A stretch of DNA of 64,000 bases from Limonium bicolor (taxonomy: Eukaryota > Streptophyta > Magnoliopsida > Caryophyllales > Plumbaginaceae), in NCBI GenBank assembly GCA_023374045.1, contig CM041776.1, positions 321,619,925-321,683,924 of the forward strand. Reading direction: 5' to 3'. The position numbers and the translations under genes were made by a program. This document shows positions 33,950-46,563 of the stretch, piece after piece (position 1 is the first letter of the stretch; each line of letters begins with the position of its first letter). The notes beneath the pieces are model-generated. The model worked only from the letters and a program-made list of their open reading frames with translations, had not been told where the DNA came from and made no database searches.

Positions 33950-36900
33950 TGAAATACCCCAAATTAATAAAACATGGATTAAATATTTAATCACATTAAT
34001 TAAGGCCTAAACATGCCTTAAAAGTCAACTGAGAACAACAGTGGTCAACACAAAAACAAGATGTTGCACCCTTTGACTGTTAAGGGTAAATAAATACCCA
34101 AATGAACTTCTTAGGACCTAAAAATTTGTCCTAAGTTTATTAACATAATATTAAACATAATATAACCGTTGGACAACACTCTAACACAAAGAACAAGCAC
34201 TTACATGCTTCAAGGTCAAATAGAGCAAAAAGGTGCTCTAAGAAACCTTAAAAATCTAATGGCCTCTAAATGATATAAAATTGGATACCATGATCAAATA
34301 TCATGTAAGGGACACAAAAAACCGTTGTCAAAGAAAACTAAGCTCAGAAACACCAGGCAACACAAATGTGCGCTAAAACTCCTTAAAGCACGTTTTTGTG
34401 AGATTGTCTTCTGAATTGATTTTTAATGGGCTAAAAGGTTATAAATACCTTTAAATATGATATTATATCACATTATATCATATTAGGAATTTAATTCCAA
34501 ATTTTACAAATTTTTACAAATATAATATTAAAATATTAATAAAACCCTAAAAGGGGGCCCACATGAGTCAACATTGACTAAGATTGGTCAAGAGGTCAAA
34601 GTTGACCCCTTAGACCAAGTGAGATCGGCATATACAAGCTTAGGAGGCTCCCATTTCGTGACTTGCACATTAAATAAGCAAGATTCCAAAAGCTTCCTTA
34701 AATTAAGGACTAACTTTTGCCTTATAATAGTTTATTCACTCCATTAACTCCATTATTTGACTCACCAGCCTCAAAATTCGGTGGAGCCTTCCTTTCTCAA
34801 CCACCAGCCGACCTCATGTCCCCTCCTTATCCCTTTGATGAGTCACCTCCAATAATGTGACATTAAACTAATCTAAATTACATTTTCTAAGCAAATAATA
34901 CCAATACCAAGCTTCTTCTCTCTCCTAGCTTCATTCCAACCGATGAAGCTGCTCTCTAAGGCTCTCCTAAGCTCTCTCCATCGAACTCCATGAGCCAAGA
35001 AGGTAAACCTAACTTCTAAGCTTCGAATTAATGGTTTAAGGCTTGTTTTTGGCTCTTTTTCTTCATCTCCTCACCACCTATGCTTAGATCTCGTGACTAA
35101 TCACTTCCTATGGCTTATTCTCAGTGTTATAAGGTTAGAACATCAATCAAATTCGAATGAAACAAGTTTAGAGACCAAGGTTGCTCAAAATCTCATTTTA
35201 AGGTAAAAATGTGCTTTAAGCTCATAACTTTTGATTCCCTTCAAATTCGGCTGTGAAACTTTGCTCATAGCCTCATCTTCTTCTCCTTTTCATGTGGAAT
35301 CTGTTGGTAAGCCATTTGGAGCAAGGATGGCCGAGATCCAAAGGAAATACCCTCTTTTAAGGCATTTTTCCAAGGTAAAACCTAATAACAAGGTAGCATT
35401 TCGAGATCTAGCTATTTCCTATGTCAATATGGTGGATCTAACACCTTGTGGTGTGTTTGATTCAGGTCGAAACCATCTTGAACTCTCCTTGCATTCTTAA
35501 GGTGATTTTTGCCTTAAATCTTACATTAAATTACTTCTTATGGTTAGATCTTGCTTGGAGACTAACTAGGCCTTGTTTTCTGTTTGAAAACATGTAAAAC
35601 AAGCTGTGGAGAATTTCTACTTAAGGTGGCCGAACCAAACAAGGATTACCTAAGCTAAATCAAGGTATAAATCACTTAAACATTAACTTTGCTAAGTTAA
35701 TGTGTTCTTAAACTACTCCTAATTAAATTGCCGTGAGTGAAGGGTAAAATAAGGTCTTGTTTGACCTTAAAATGTTTAAGGAATGGTTTAATAAATTTTA
35801 TAACTAATTAAACAAGCATAATTGTCAAATTTAAGACATTATGTGGAAGTTTGGTAAATAAATGAAGAATATATGGTGAGGCCGAAATTTATATGTATTT
35901 TGGGACATTTATGTGTAATTTATTTTGCAAGACAATGTTTGTAATAAGGCCATGTATTTTAGGCCATTTTATTTATGCATTTACAAGCTTTTATTTAAGT
36001 TTAGGTGGTATATAATTATTACCGAAATGAATAAGGGGTTATAGTGTAATTAAATTAAATTTGGGGGCTTTAGAATATAAGGCCGAAAATTAGAGTTAAA
36101 AAGGAGTTAAAATAAAGTTTATAAGATTTTATAAAGTTTTGGGGTTAAATGGTAATTTCTAGAAAGTTTGGGTACTAAACCGTAATTATAAGGAATTGGT
36201 GGTCAAGGAAATATTAAGGTGGTCAACCTTGACCATATGCTAGGTTTTGACCAAATTAGATAAGTTAAATAACTTATTTAAGGTTGTATAATAAGATAGG
36301 TATCTTATGGTAATATTTTTATGACATATATGGTGAATATGTTATTACCGAAAATTAAGGGTGTAAAATGGTATTTTAAACACCCATGGGCTATTAGGAA
36401 TTTTTAGGAATTTATTTGGTGGATTTTGGAATTAAAATAAACTATATATGTATAATATATAGTTAATATGTCATTATGACACTTTGGAGAAAAATAGATG
36501 GTGGAATGGTAAATATCAAAAGTATATGGGTTAATAAGGATATTTATAACCCTTTGGTGGAATTTGGTGATTTTTAGAACTATTAAGAGAATTTATTAAG
36601 ATATGTGTATAAAATATGGTTTTAATGATATGGAAGAACTATGTGTTATAAATAGGGCCAAATGGCAATTATAGAATAGCACAAGGGCTGTTCGGAATTT
36701 ACAAAAAATAACCATAGGTTATACTCTTTTATAAGTTAGAAATGTTATATTAAATGGAAAATATAACATGGTATAAATTAATGGGTGATTTTGTAAATAA
36801 AGGAAACTATGGTTTGTGAAAAAGAATATGGTTTTGTTATGGTGCCCATGCGGCAATAATAAATAGTTGGGTATAAAAACCATAGGTTATTAGTTAAAGG

Positions 36901-39436
36901 AAATAAGAATATCATGTCAAATGATATTAGCATATGGAATAGCATTACATAATGTTATGTGGTCAAAAAGAATTTAAATGAATTCAAGGGCTTTACCGAA
37001 TTGATAGAGTTTGGAAAATGAATTTTAGACTAAGGTCTATAATGTTATAAATATTATAACAAATTTGGTATTAGGGTGGTTTAATGAAATTAATACAAAT
37101 AAGGTATTCACATTAAATGATGTGACAAACTATAAATAAATGAGATTTATAAACTAAGGTGTTTATGGAATAAACCTTAGGAGTTGTAATTATACAACAT
37201 AAAATGTTACATGATGTTAGGATAATAATCTTAATATAAGTTGTACAATACAATACAACTAATGGGAATAATCATCTAACATAAGATGATAAAATGTAAC
37301 ATAAAATATGAGAGTTTATGAAACTCATGAGAATTACCTACGTGGTAAAAATATAAACATACACAAGAATAATGTATATAAGGTGGATAAATATATTTTG
37401 GTTGAAAACCATATGATTTAATGGTGGTGGTTATTTTAAAACAAAAATATAGTTACGAACTATAAGTTATGAATTTTAGAATGCAATATAATATAAGAAT
37501 GCATGCATACATGCAACTATGGGTTACGTACCTAAACTAGATGCGGATAAGATTAAAAGAAATATAAGGAATTAAACTTAACAGTTGAAATAGTTTTGAC
37601 GTACGCGTTTTAAGTAACAAAGCCGACTGTTTTAGAAAAACCTGTAACAAACAACTGTAGAAAACAGGGGTGAACTGTCGGGGTTACTTATAATTCGGAA
37701 ATACCGGATGTAGTTAGTCATGGAGACTGACTTATAGTTTTATTACCGTTTAGAGTACACTTCTGACAAGGACGCTTGATGAGCTAACGGACTGCACGGA
37801 GCGTAGGATCTTGCTGATTCATACTCCACCGTAATACAGTCAGGGTGAACGGTATGTAAAGGGGTTTGATCCGAGTTGTCCTAAGGTTGCTCCTTGGACT
37901 CGGATTTGGTTGATATAACTTGTATGTTGTTATGTGTCTCGGATTGTCTCTGAGGGCTTCCTCAGTTCAGACTTCTGTGTGATCTGTATAAGATTGTTTG
38001 TCTGAATGTGATAATTAATATGCATGAACTGTATATTTATAGCTGCTTATTAGTTTCTGTTGTTGAGTTAACAGTACCGGTTCGTATATATGAACCAATA
38101 TATAAAACGAACTAGCGGCTATGGTGCTATCTTATATGAAATATGGAACGTCAGAAAAACGTTGTAGCACTAAGATAATAAGATATACATATTATCTAAG
38201 ACTTTTATACGGAGCATTGGCCTTGCTATACGCCGCTCTCGTATCTAACACTGGATCCCGAGTTTACAGACTCCGGATTGGACTATGACCTTAGTCTGCT
38301 GTGTTAGAAAATTTGGTAATGCGATGCGATGGTATAATTAATAAATTAATGGAATGGAAGTAAAGCCAAGAGGATGTGGCTCTTGGTGCGCGCTGTGATC
38401 ACAAAACGATACCAGGATGTCCGCGTACGGGTCCGTTAAGTATCAAGAAATTTCCCGTGAGCTAGAATGGCTCGTTGGTCGGAGACTCTACCGTTGGAGG
38501 GCTACTGCCGTGGGTGACCCACCATATATATGGGTAACTAGAGACATGTCGTTTTAACGAGACATTGTCACTAGGTATAACTGAACAACTAAAACAATTG
38601 AGACTTATACAGTGGCGAACAATACCATGGACGAGACTTAATACTTGTTTATTATTCTCGTTGTTTCGCTTTGTTGTTCATTGGTTATACTTGTGTTATT
38701 TTATTGTGTTGATGGTTGAATGGAGCCTACAAGGCTAAGGTAAATTAAATATGTAAGCTGTACGCTATGGCGAATGTACATTGTACATTATATTGTTATT
38801 ACTCGATACGTTCGATATATAAATGTTGTATGGAATATTAAATGAATGTTTGGATTGGATGGATGGTTAAATGTTTGTGGATATTTGGATGGTTGATTAT
38901 GTATATTATACATTTATGCTTCAGTTTTGATTATAACTGTAAAAAGGAAAAGCATGAAACCAATCTAATAATAAGATGGTTAAAATGACAAGTGGCCATT
39001 AGGTCCAGGCCCGGCATACTCAGCGTCTATCGCTGATACTACACCATTATAGGTTGTTGATCATTGTCGGAGCTGAAGAGCAGGAACAGGGTAATTGGAG
39101 TGCTACTTTTGTCACCACACTTGGAGACGTTGTATAGCAATGAAGATGGTGAATTGTATTATGGTAAGGTTGTGTATTCAGGATTGGGTAGGCGCTCACT
39201 TGTCGATGTTTATGGTTTGGACTTAGTGTGATGTATAGGAGTTTCTCGTTATCACTGCGGTTAGCAGTTTATTTGTATTGGAAGTTGGATGTAGTTTGGC
39301 TGCGTTGCTCGCATGGGCGAGTACGGCCGGTGACACCCGAGTGAGTTTTGTAATGGTTATTTGTTTTCCCGCTGCAAGACGTTTTATTTATTGCTACGTG
39401 AGAGATTATATCGTGATTACTGAGAGGGGTGTTACA
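33950..39436 (-). mobile_element. Giant solo-LTR-like unit, copy A, 5.5 kb
   Basis: Read on the minus strand it starts TGTAACACCCCTCTC (from 39436) and ends GGGGTATTTCA (33950). A perfect 5-bp duplication ATGCT lies at 33945-33949 and 39437-39441. It shares many blocks with copy B (56573-61259), for example GGAGTATGAATCAGCAAGAT and GAGCCACATCCTCTTGG on the minus strand, and AAAACTAAGCTCAGAAACAC near the end. No gag, pol or long ORF is present. The 5-bp duplication and TG…CA ends fit a solo LTR of a Gypsy-type element with very large LTRs. A non-coding retroelement derivative is the alternative. Confidence 0.7.
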
Positions 39437-39441
39437 ATGCT

Positions 39442-40545
39442 TGCTATATATGACTCCAAACTCTTCCTTGGTTGTGCTTACATTGTCTCCAAGTCTACTT
39501 CACCGAGTTTTACAGTTCCAAAGCCGTTAATGATGTCTTCCTCCCTTCCCATCGGATCTCAATTTTGTAGTTTCATTTATTGTAAGGTTTTGTTTGTTGA
39601 AGATCTAAACTTTGTTAGTGTTATAATTTAAAACATATATGTTGTACCCATGACTACTTATTTTGGATGATAGCTTAAATTATTATTTGAAAAAAATGAG
39701 TGTACCAAGAATTACATGTAATTAACAAATTTTCCGAGGAAATTATGTTGCAATTGTATCTTAATTTCCATTTTCTATAACAATGGTTAATACTATAATG
39801 AATTTATTAATAATCAAAACTTGGTTTTTTGGATGTTATCAAAACCTGGATTTGATTATTTAGTTTATTTTAAGTACTACTAGAAGCGTTTAAAGATAAT
39901 CTATTTAAATTCAAAAGAATTATAATAAAAAAAACTTTATTTATGTTTTCAGCATTAGGAGTGGCACTGCAAATAAAGAATTATTACTGGTTATGCTTAA
40001 GTGCTTAGAATTATTTGTTACTCTATAGTTGTCAACGCATATTCAAGGGTTTTCAATAATTATCAATGCTAACCTCTCACTTAGAAAGAAAAGCAACTTT
40101 TCCCATCGGTGGGAGCCAGCCTCTTCAACTTTTTCCACTGTTTCAAGCATATTCCAGTAGCTCTCCTAATTCATTCTAAGATGGCTTTCTACAACTCTTT
40201 TCCACTTCCTCTCTCTTTTTTGTTCCTCATCTTTATCTTTTTAACTTTTAGGTGTGATAGTTTCTTTTTGGTAGTTACTATCTTTTGCATGTCAAAATTT
40301 CCCATTGTCATCTTTTATGAATCTTCTATTTTGTTTCCCTTTTGGTTTCTTCCCCCTCATCTTTCAATTACATATGTTGGCTCATTTGTCTTCATCGAAG
40401 TGGTGTTCGCATCCATAGAATCTTCAATTTTGGTCCTGGTCATCTCCCACTTCAAATCGGCGCATGTTCCCCCACTTAACGGTAAAGCAACTGGGATGCC
40501 ATCTAGTTCGCTAGGCTTCTCAAATTCAGTTGACATCCTTCCCGT
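39442..40545. other. Unassigned host-like DNA with a short minus-strand ORF
   Basis: A 59-codon minus-strand frame (40536-40357, starting MSTEFEKPSELDGIPVALPL) reads like a soluble charged peptide but matches no family I know. Another small minus-strand frame (39552-39478) ends near a possible GTAAGC donor. The 202-residue plus-strand ORF is hydrophobic, runs into a hAT MITE and is not supported. No gene is claimed. Confidence 0.35.
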
Positions 40546-41538
40546 TAGAGGTGATCATTTGGCGGGCGGGCGGGCCGGGTCAGAGAAAAATTTTACAGGC
40601 CTATTTAAAGAAACCAAGCCTAGCTTTTCACATGTTCAGGTCGGGCTAGTCCCGGTTTTTTCCAGCCTTTGCCGAAACCTGTCCCGCCCGGCCCGGTTTT
40701 TTATATTTTTTATATAAATCAATAAAAAAATTAATTAATATAATTTAATGTAGATTTATATAATTTATTTACAATTTATATGTTATATAAAAAATAAATT
40801 ATATTAAATATGTATATATTATATAAAATACATCGCCCACCCATTACGTTTGGTGAAATTGCATACCCCACCCACAAGGTTTCAAAAATTACTTTGTCCA
40901 CCCATACGGTTTCCTCTATTTTACATCCGGCAACTTTTATAATATTTGATCAACTTAAAAGAAGCTTAAATTTGTCCAAAATTGATAAAACTTTACATGG
41001 ATGATACTAAGGTATTATATTTTTTTTCCAATGCCAAATCCAAAGTTATTAAAGCTCATATATGACCTGTGGGACCCAATCATGTTGACATGTCACAAGT
41101 TTAATTAGGTCCCACAGGTCACATATGAGATTAAAAAACTTTGGATTTCACACTAAACTAAAATATAACACCTTAGCATCGTTCATGTAAAGTTTCATCA
41201 ATTTTGGACAACATTTAAGCATCTTTTAAGTTGATCAAATATTAAAAAGTTGTTGGATGTAAAATAGAGGAAACCACATGGGTGGGTAAAGTAATTTTTG
41301 AAACCTCATGGGTGGGATGTGTAATTTCACCAAACATCATGGGTGGGGGATGTAATTTTCCCTTATATTTTTTTAAATAATATTAAATTAGGTCGGGCCG
41401 GGCTTACCCATGGGCTTACAAATGTGCCGCGGTACCGGTCCGGTTTTTTATTCGGGCCTGATTTTATGTCTAGGCCCGCCTGGAAGCCCAATCGAGCTCG
41501 GGATTTTTTACGGGCCAGACACATTATGATCAGCTCTA
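40546..41538. mobile_element. hAT MITE carrying a nested fold-back element
   Basis: The ends are TAGAGGTGATCAT and ATGATCAGCTCTA. The flanking 8-mers CTTCCCGT (40538-40545) and CTTCCCAG (41539-41546) agree at six positions. The subterminal regions are rich in GGGCGGGCCGGG/CCGGCCCGG. The middle is occupied by the fold-back insertion. Confidence 0.8.
40825..41362. mobile_element. Fold-back element with arms meeting at the centre
   Basis: The left arm (CCACCCATTACGTTTGGTGA, TTTCAAAAATTACTTTGTCC) is the inverted copy of the right arm (AAAGTAATTTTTGAAACCTC, CACCAAACATCATGGGTGGG). Almost the whole 540 bp is palindromic around about 41095. Exact ends and target duplication were not resolved. Confidence 0.75.
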
Positions 41539-41618
41539 CTTCCCAGGCAGCAACGTGGAGGATAGGAACATGCGATAACCACCTCACTGTTCGATTTCTT
41601 TTATATGCACAATATGTG

Positions 41619-41917
41619 TGTGCGATGAGAATCGAAGGAAGGAGAAGACGAGGAGGAGAAGACGAATGGAGATTGAGTCGATCGACGAGAAGTCAAAGGC
41701 AACTGAGGAGAAACCGAGAGAAGAGAAAGGAAGAAGGCGAGACTGTATTTTGTGTTCTGTGTTCCTAAACTCAGAGAAAGTACAAGAATATATGCTACAA
41801 TTAAAGAACGTTGCTAAACGACATTATGAAACTAATGACCGTTGATAAACTGGAAAAATAAAATAAGAAGGGAAAAGATAAGAGAGGAGGAAATAAGACT
41901 ATAAGGCTATCCTAACA
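41619..41917 (-). repeat. 3' LTR of the Copia element
   Basis: It has TG…CA ends. It is followed (transcript-upstream) by a polypurine tract: eleven C on the plus strand at 41918-41928, read as poly-G on the transcript. Confidence 0.95.
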
Positions 41918-41932
41918 CCCCCCCCCCCAAAC

Positions 41933-42650
41933 CTAAGAAAGAGCTATTTCGTTAGGTTTGAAGTGTTTAACATTCCCATTGATGAAAGTTGATGTTGATA
42001 GTCTTTTACCGTTCAAGGATTTTGTAAGCATATCCGCCTTCTGATGTAAATTTGAGATGTGCACAACGTCAATAAGACCAGCTTTGATTTGATCACGAAC
42101 ATAATGGATGTCGATTTCAATATGCTTCGTACGTTCGTGAAGGACGGGGTTGTGGGCGATGTATACGGCTGATTTATTGTTGCACTTCAACGGTATAGGA
42201 GTGATGTCATCTATGCCAAGCTCATTAAGAAGACGGGACAGCCAAGCTAATTCGGTGGTGACCCGTCGGAGGGCACAATATTCGGCTTCGGCGGAAGAGA
42301 GAGAGACAGAAGCTTGTTTCTTGGATTTCCAAGAGATGGGGGAGCCTCCGAATAAAATGTAATAACCGCTGACCGACCTGCGAGAAATAGGACACAAAGC
42401 CCAGTTAGAATCACAATATGCTAAAAGAGAGAAGTCAGACGTGTTGTTCAAAAAAATGCCATAACCGAGAGTCCCTTTGATATACTGAAGAACATGGATG
42501 GCGGCGTCCCAATGACTTTGACAAGGATGTTGATTGAATTGACTTACGAGTTGAACACTGAAGTTGAGGTCTGGTCGTGTGTTAATCAGGTAGTTCAACT
42601 TGTCAATAAGACGACGGTATTCGGTGGCGTCAGGAAGAGGACTCCCGTCG
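41933..42650 (-). pseudogene. Copia RNase H domain
   Basis: The frame reads NYLINTRPDLNFSVQLVSQF, then YCDSNWALCPISRRSVSGYY, SWKSKKQASVSLSSAEAEYC and HERTKHIEIDIHYVRD, the standard end of a Copia polyprotein. It stops at 41933. A frameshift near 42660 separates it from the reverse transcriptase. Confidence 0.93.
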
Positions 42651-42659
42651 TGTAATTGA

Positions 42660-43810
42660 AGTTTGGAGCCGGGGGCGAGGGACTAGCAACCGATCGCTTG
42701 GAAGAAATATTATAGTCGGTGAGGAGATCAAAAGCGAATTTTGTTTGAGTTATGCCGACCCCATGAGAAGTGTAATGGAACTCGAGCCCAAGAAAGTAAG
42801 TGAGAGTGCCGAGATCTTTAATTTTGAAGGAATTGTGGAGAGTGTTTTTGACTTGAAGGATCTTGGTGTCATCATTGCCACACAGAAGAATATCGTCGAC
42901 ATAAACGCCAAGGAAGAGGATGGAGTTCCCGTTGCTCCATTTGAATAGAGAGTAATCATTATCTGAAAGAACAAACCCAAGATTAGTGAGACTAGTTGAA
43001 AGTTTAGCATACCACTGGCGTGAGGCTTGTTTCAAATCGTATAAAGATTTCTGCAATTTGCACACTAAACCATTAGGGGTAGTCAAACCATCGGGAACTT
43101 TCATGTAAATCTCTTCGTGAAGGTCCCCATGAATGAAGGCGTTGTTGATGTCGAGTTGATGGATCCTCCAACGTCGTTTGATGGCAACACTTACTAAAGT
43201 TCGAATGGTTGTCATCTTGACTATCGGGGAGAAAGTCTCATGAAAATCCTCTCCTTCTTTTTGTGTAAACCCGCGAACAACCAAACGAGCTTTGTATCGA
43301 TTGATGGTTCCATCGGCTTTGTGCTTGGTGCGATACACCCATCGGCAGGTAATACACCTTTTTCCCTTGGGAAGTTTAACAAGAGTCCATGTTTTATTTT
43401 CTTCAAGGGCTTTGAGTTCGGAATCCATGGCTTCCCTCCATTCAGGATGTTGAACAGCAATGCGGTATGAAGAGGGTTCAAGAGGACATTGCATTTGGAC
43501 CTGAGAACATAACACTTGAGAAGGAATGAAATCAGTAATAGAATTTAAAGAGGGTAGAAGATTGGGCTTCGAACTTTGAAGCCTGGTGGATAAAAGACGT
43601 GTGAAAGGGTCTTTTCCAACATGGTTGCACTCGTAATCCTCGAAGTGAATAGGGGCACGTCTCATCCTTGTGGAGCGGTGAAGATTGGATGGCCCAAGAC
43701 ATTCTGAAGAATCTTGGTGGGCCTGATCATTGTCGGTCGGAAGGTTAACATGAGCATCTTGATCAGAAACAACTTGATCCGTGTCGACTTGTTGATGTGT
43801 CAAAATGGGC
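42660..43810 (-). pseudogene. Copia reverse transcriptase domain
   Basis: Motifs in order are TWTLVKLPKGKRCITCRWVY, KARLVVRGFTQKEG, QLDINNAFIHGDLHEEIYM and YVDDILLCG (catalytic YVDD near 42892-42903). The 5' end follows a frameshift near 43810. It lies between integrase and RNase H, the Copia order. Confidence 0.94.
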
Positions 43811-44852
43811 CAGGGAATGGTCTTCTTCGGTGGATTTGATCTGATCGTCAGAGGACATCGACATGATTCTGTCAGGAGTAACATGATTGTCGTCGTGAGT
43901 GAAATGTACAGAATCATCGGTCCTTTGCGTAGGTGGACCAGGCCCGTTATTATTTTCTTCGTAAAGAAAATCATTGTCGGAATCTTCATGGGTGGCAACG
44001 GGAAAAAAAGGAGATGTGGTCTGGGCTGACCCATCTGCCTGATAAGCCCGTTCCTGCAAAGGAAAATTTTCTTCAAAGAAAACTAAGTCCTGACTTGTGA
44101 CCACTTTATTTTCATTGAGAAGTAAGACGCGATGTCCTTTCTTGCATAGGCCTGGCTCAAGATAAACTCCCGTGTGACCACGAGTACCAAACTTGCTCCG
44201 GTTGACTGTAGGCCCAGTATGATAAACCAGCGAACCAAACGTTTTGATACTACTAAAATCAGGTGGAGAGCCATACAAACATTCATAGGGGGATAGACCA
44301 TTTAAAGTGGAAGAATGTAATCTATTGATAAGGAAAGTAACCATAAGAACAGTCTCTCCCCAAAAGGTAATATCAAGGCCGGATTGAAAGAATAAAGCGC
44401 GGGTAGTTTCAAGCAAGTAACGATGCTTTCTTTCAACAACTCCATTTTGTTGCGGAGTATAAACGCAAGTGGTTTGATGTAGGATACCCTTTTTATGAAA
44501 AAAATCTTGCAAGGTTTTTGAAGATCCCAATTCATAAGCATTGTCGGAACGAACAATTTTGACAAATTTATTAAACTGCCGCTCAACCATGTTTATGAAA
44601 TTTTGTATATGTTGCGATGCATCAGATTTGAATTTCATAAGAATGACCCAAGTGCATCTACTAGCATCATCAACAATGGTTAAAAACTAACGACTACCAT
44701 CATGATTTGCAATGGAACAGGGCCCCCAAGTGTCAACATGAATGAGTTCAAAGCAACATTTGGATCTACTATTAGAACGGGGAAAGGTAATCTATGGCCT
44801 TTAGCCCTAAAACATATATCACAAATGAAATTGTCAGGTATCTCACTCCTTT
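43811..44852 (-). pseudogene. Copia integrase domain
   Basis: It reads [36 protein letters not shown] and [15 protein letters not shown], giving a recognisable integrase core with Asp-Asp-Glu residues. A TAG at 44689-44687 interrupts the frame after NHDGSR. A frameshift near 44870 separates it from the protease and pre-integrase segment. Confidence 0.9.
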
Positions 44853-45420
44853 TCACAATACCATCTGAACCATCTTATTCAGAGGAGGGTGGCCCATCCT
44901 TTTATGTAACATCATCACGTGAGAATTACAGGAATAAGCAAAACTAACAGAATTGTCATCATTACAATTATCAAAAATGTCGCACAACATTCTATCATCA
45001 AGAAAATAAAGCCCATCCCTTTGATGCCCAATTCGCCTTTTATTCTTCCAAGTACGGGCCTGTAAATAGCATGCATCAGAATCAAATGAAATAATGCCAT
45101 CGTTCTGTTTAGCTAACTTACTAACAGAAGCAAGAGACAATTTAAAACTAGGAACATGGAGAACATTCTCTAGCCTAAATCCATCTGTAAGCAAAACAGT
45201 TCCCGTAACATTGATGGCTTCAACATGACCATTAGGCATAGTGACATAGCTAACATCAGCAGTTTGTTTCTTATTGCTAAGTAAAGTTTCATCACCACTC
45301 AAATGTTCACTAGCACCGGAATCTAACAACCACTGATGATTAATATGTTTATGAAAAGAATTATTGCATTTAGGATTGACAGTACCTGCAAACAGATTCA
45401 TTTTCGTCGCACAACACACT
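44853..45420 (-). pseudogene. Copia protease and GAG-preintegrase segment
   Basis: It contains the aspartic protease motif WLLDSGASEHLS near 45310-45340, then VLHVPSFKLSLASVSKLA, and ends in LHKRMGHPPLNKMV of the pre-integrase zinc region. Frameshifts lie on both sides. Confidence 0.9.
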
Positions 45421-46518
45421 GTTGCTTGCAACATTCTTATCAGAAATTTTGCCTGACTGTTCAAGCAATCTGCAAAGTTTAGTTAGTTTATCAACATTTG
45501 AAGCGGAGAGACCTTTCATACCTTATGTTTTCTTGCCAACTGAATTCACCGAAGAAGTATTTCTCGATCCCTTCCACCAATCTAGGTATCCACAGATCTC
45601 AAAACATCCACTCTTGAGGTGGCCTGTTTTCCCACAGTGAGTGCAGACGCTTGTACTCTTTTTAGCAGTATTATCCCTCCTGGATTTGCTTCTTTCACCA
45701 ACAATTACTTCTGTCTTGATAGTGCTGTTTGAAAAGGACATGCTAGGAGTTTCATTCTCACATTTTCCATTAATTCGCTGCCTCTCCTCTTGGAGTATTA
45801 TGGCATAAGCCGAATCCAAACTTGGAAGTGGTTTCTTCATGAGAAGATTACCCCTCACATTAACAAAATCCTCACGCAACCCTAACAAGAACTGAAATAA
45901 TTTTTGATTTTCCGCATGCTTAGCTATTTTTTCACTGTAACCACAAACGCAGGTGTTTATGTTCGTCATTGCAGATATATCATCCCAGATACTAGTCAAT
46001 TTAGTAAAGTATTCGGTGACAGAGGAGTTTCCTTGCTCAATTCTGGACAAATCACGATTAAGCTCAAATAGTCTTGTACCGTCAATTTGATCATACCTCT
46101 GTATGAGTCGCCTCCACATATCGTAAGCAGTTGAGCAGGAAACAAGACTATCTCCTATACTAGTTTCGACAGAAGTAAGGATCTAGGAACGTACCAGCCC
46201 GTCGCATCTGTCCCACACATCTCTGCGATTTTTGGCAACCTTCGATTTCTTCAACGTACCGTCAATCAACTTTATTTTATTCTTGGCCAACAAACAGATC
46301 TCGATCTTCTTCTTCCAATTCTGAAATCCCCTCTTGCCGTCGAATTTCGTGGAGGTGAGTTGGACTCCAGGGGTTTCTGAATTCGAAACTACCAACGGAT
46401 CTGAATCATAGCGGCGTCTAACCTTCTTCTTGTTAGTCGTCTCTTCCTCTCCAGTTTCCGAAGAATTTTCTTCATCGTCATGAAGGTATTCTTCTTCTTC
46501 ATCAGATTCCGACGTCAT
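45421..46518 (-). pseudogene. Copia gag with CCHC zinc knuckle
   Basis: It starts MTSESDEEEEYLHDDEE (ATG at 46518). A Copia gag-polypeptide domain follows (FDGKRGFQNWKKKIEICLL, MWRRLIQRYDQIDGTRLFEL, LLGLREDFVNVRGNLLM). The zinc knuckle is CTHCGKTGHLKSGC. A TAG near 46185, where a Trp is usual, and a TAA near 45525 break the frame. Confidence 0.92.
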
Positions 46519-46551
46519 TTGTGTGAATTAGGGTTAACTGCGGTCGTTACC

Positions 46552-46563
46552 GCTCTGATACCA
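46552..46563 (-). other. Copia primer-binding site, tRNA-iMet
   Basis: On the minus strand it reads TGGTATCAGAGC, directly adjoining the 5' LTR. This is the usual plant Copia site complementary to initiator tRNA-Met. Confidence 0.95.

Noticed and set aside
40109..40717. 202-residue hydrophobic plus-strand ORF
   Set aside because: It is phenylalanine/serine/leucine-rich, has no known domain, and its last part runs into a hAT MITE, so the frame is accidental.
40546..41538. Gene at the GC-rich GGGCGGGCCGGG segments
   Set aside because: The GC richness belongs to hAT subterminal repeats, and the ends are inverted with an 8-bp flank.
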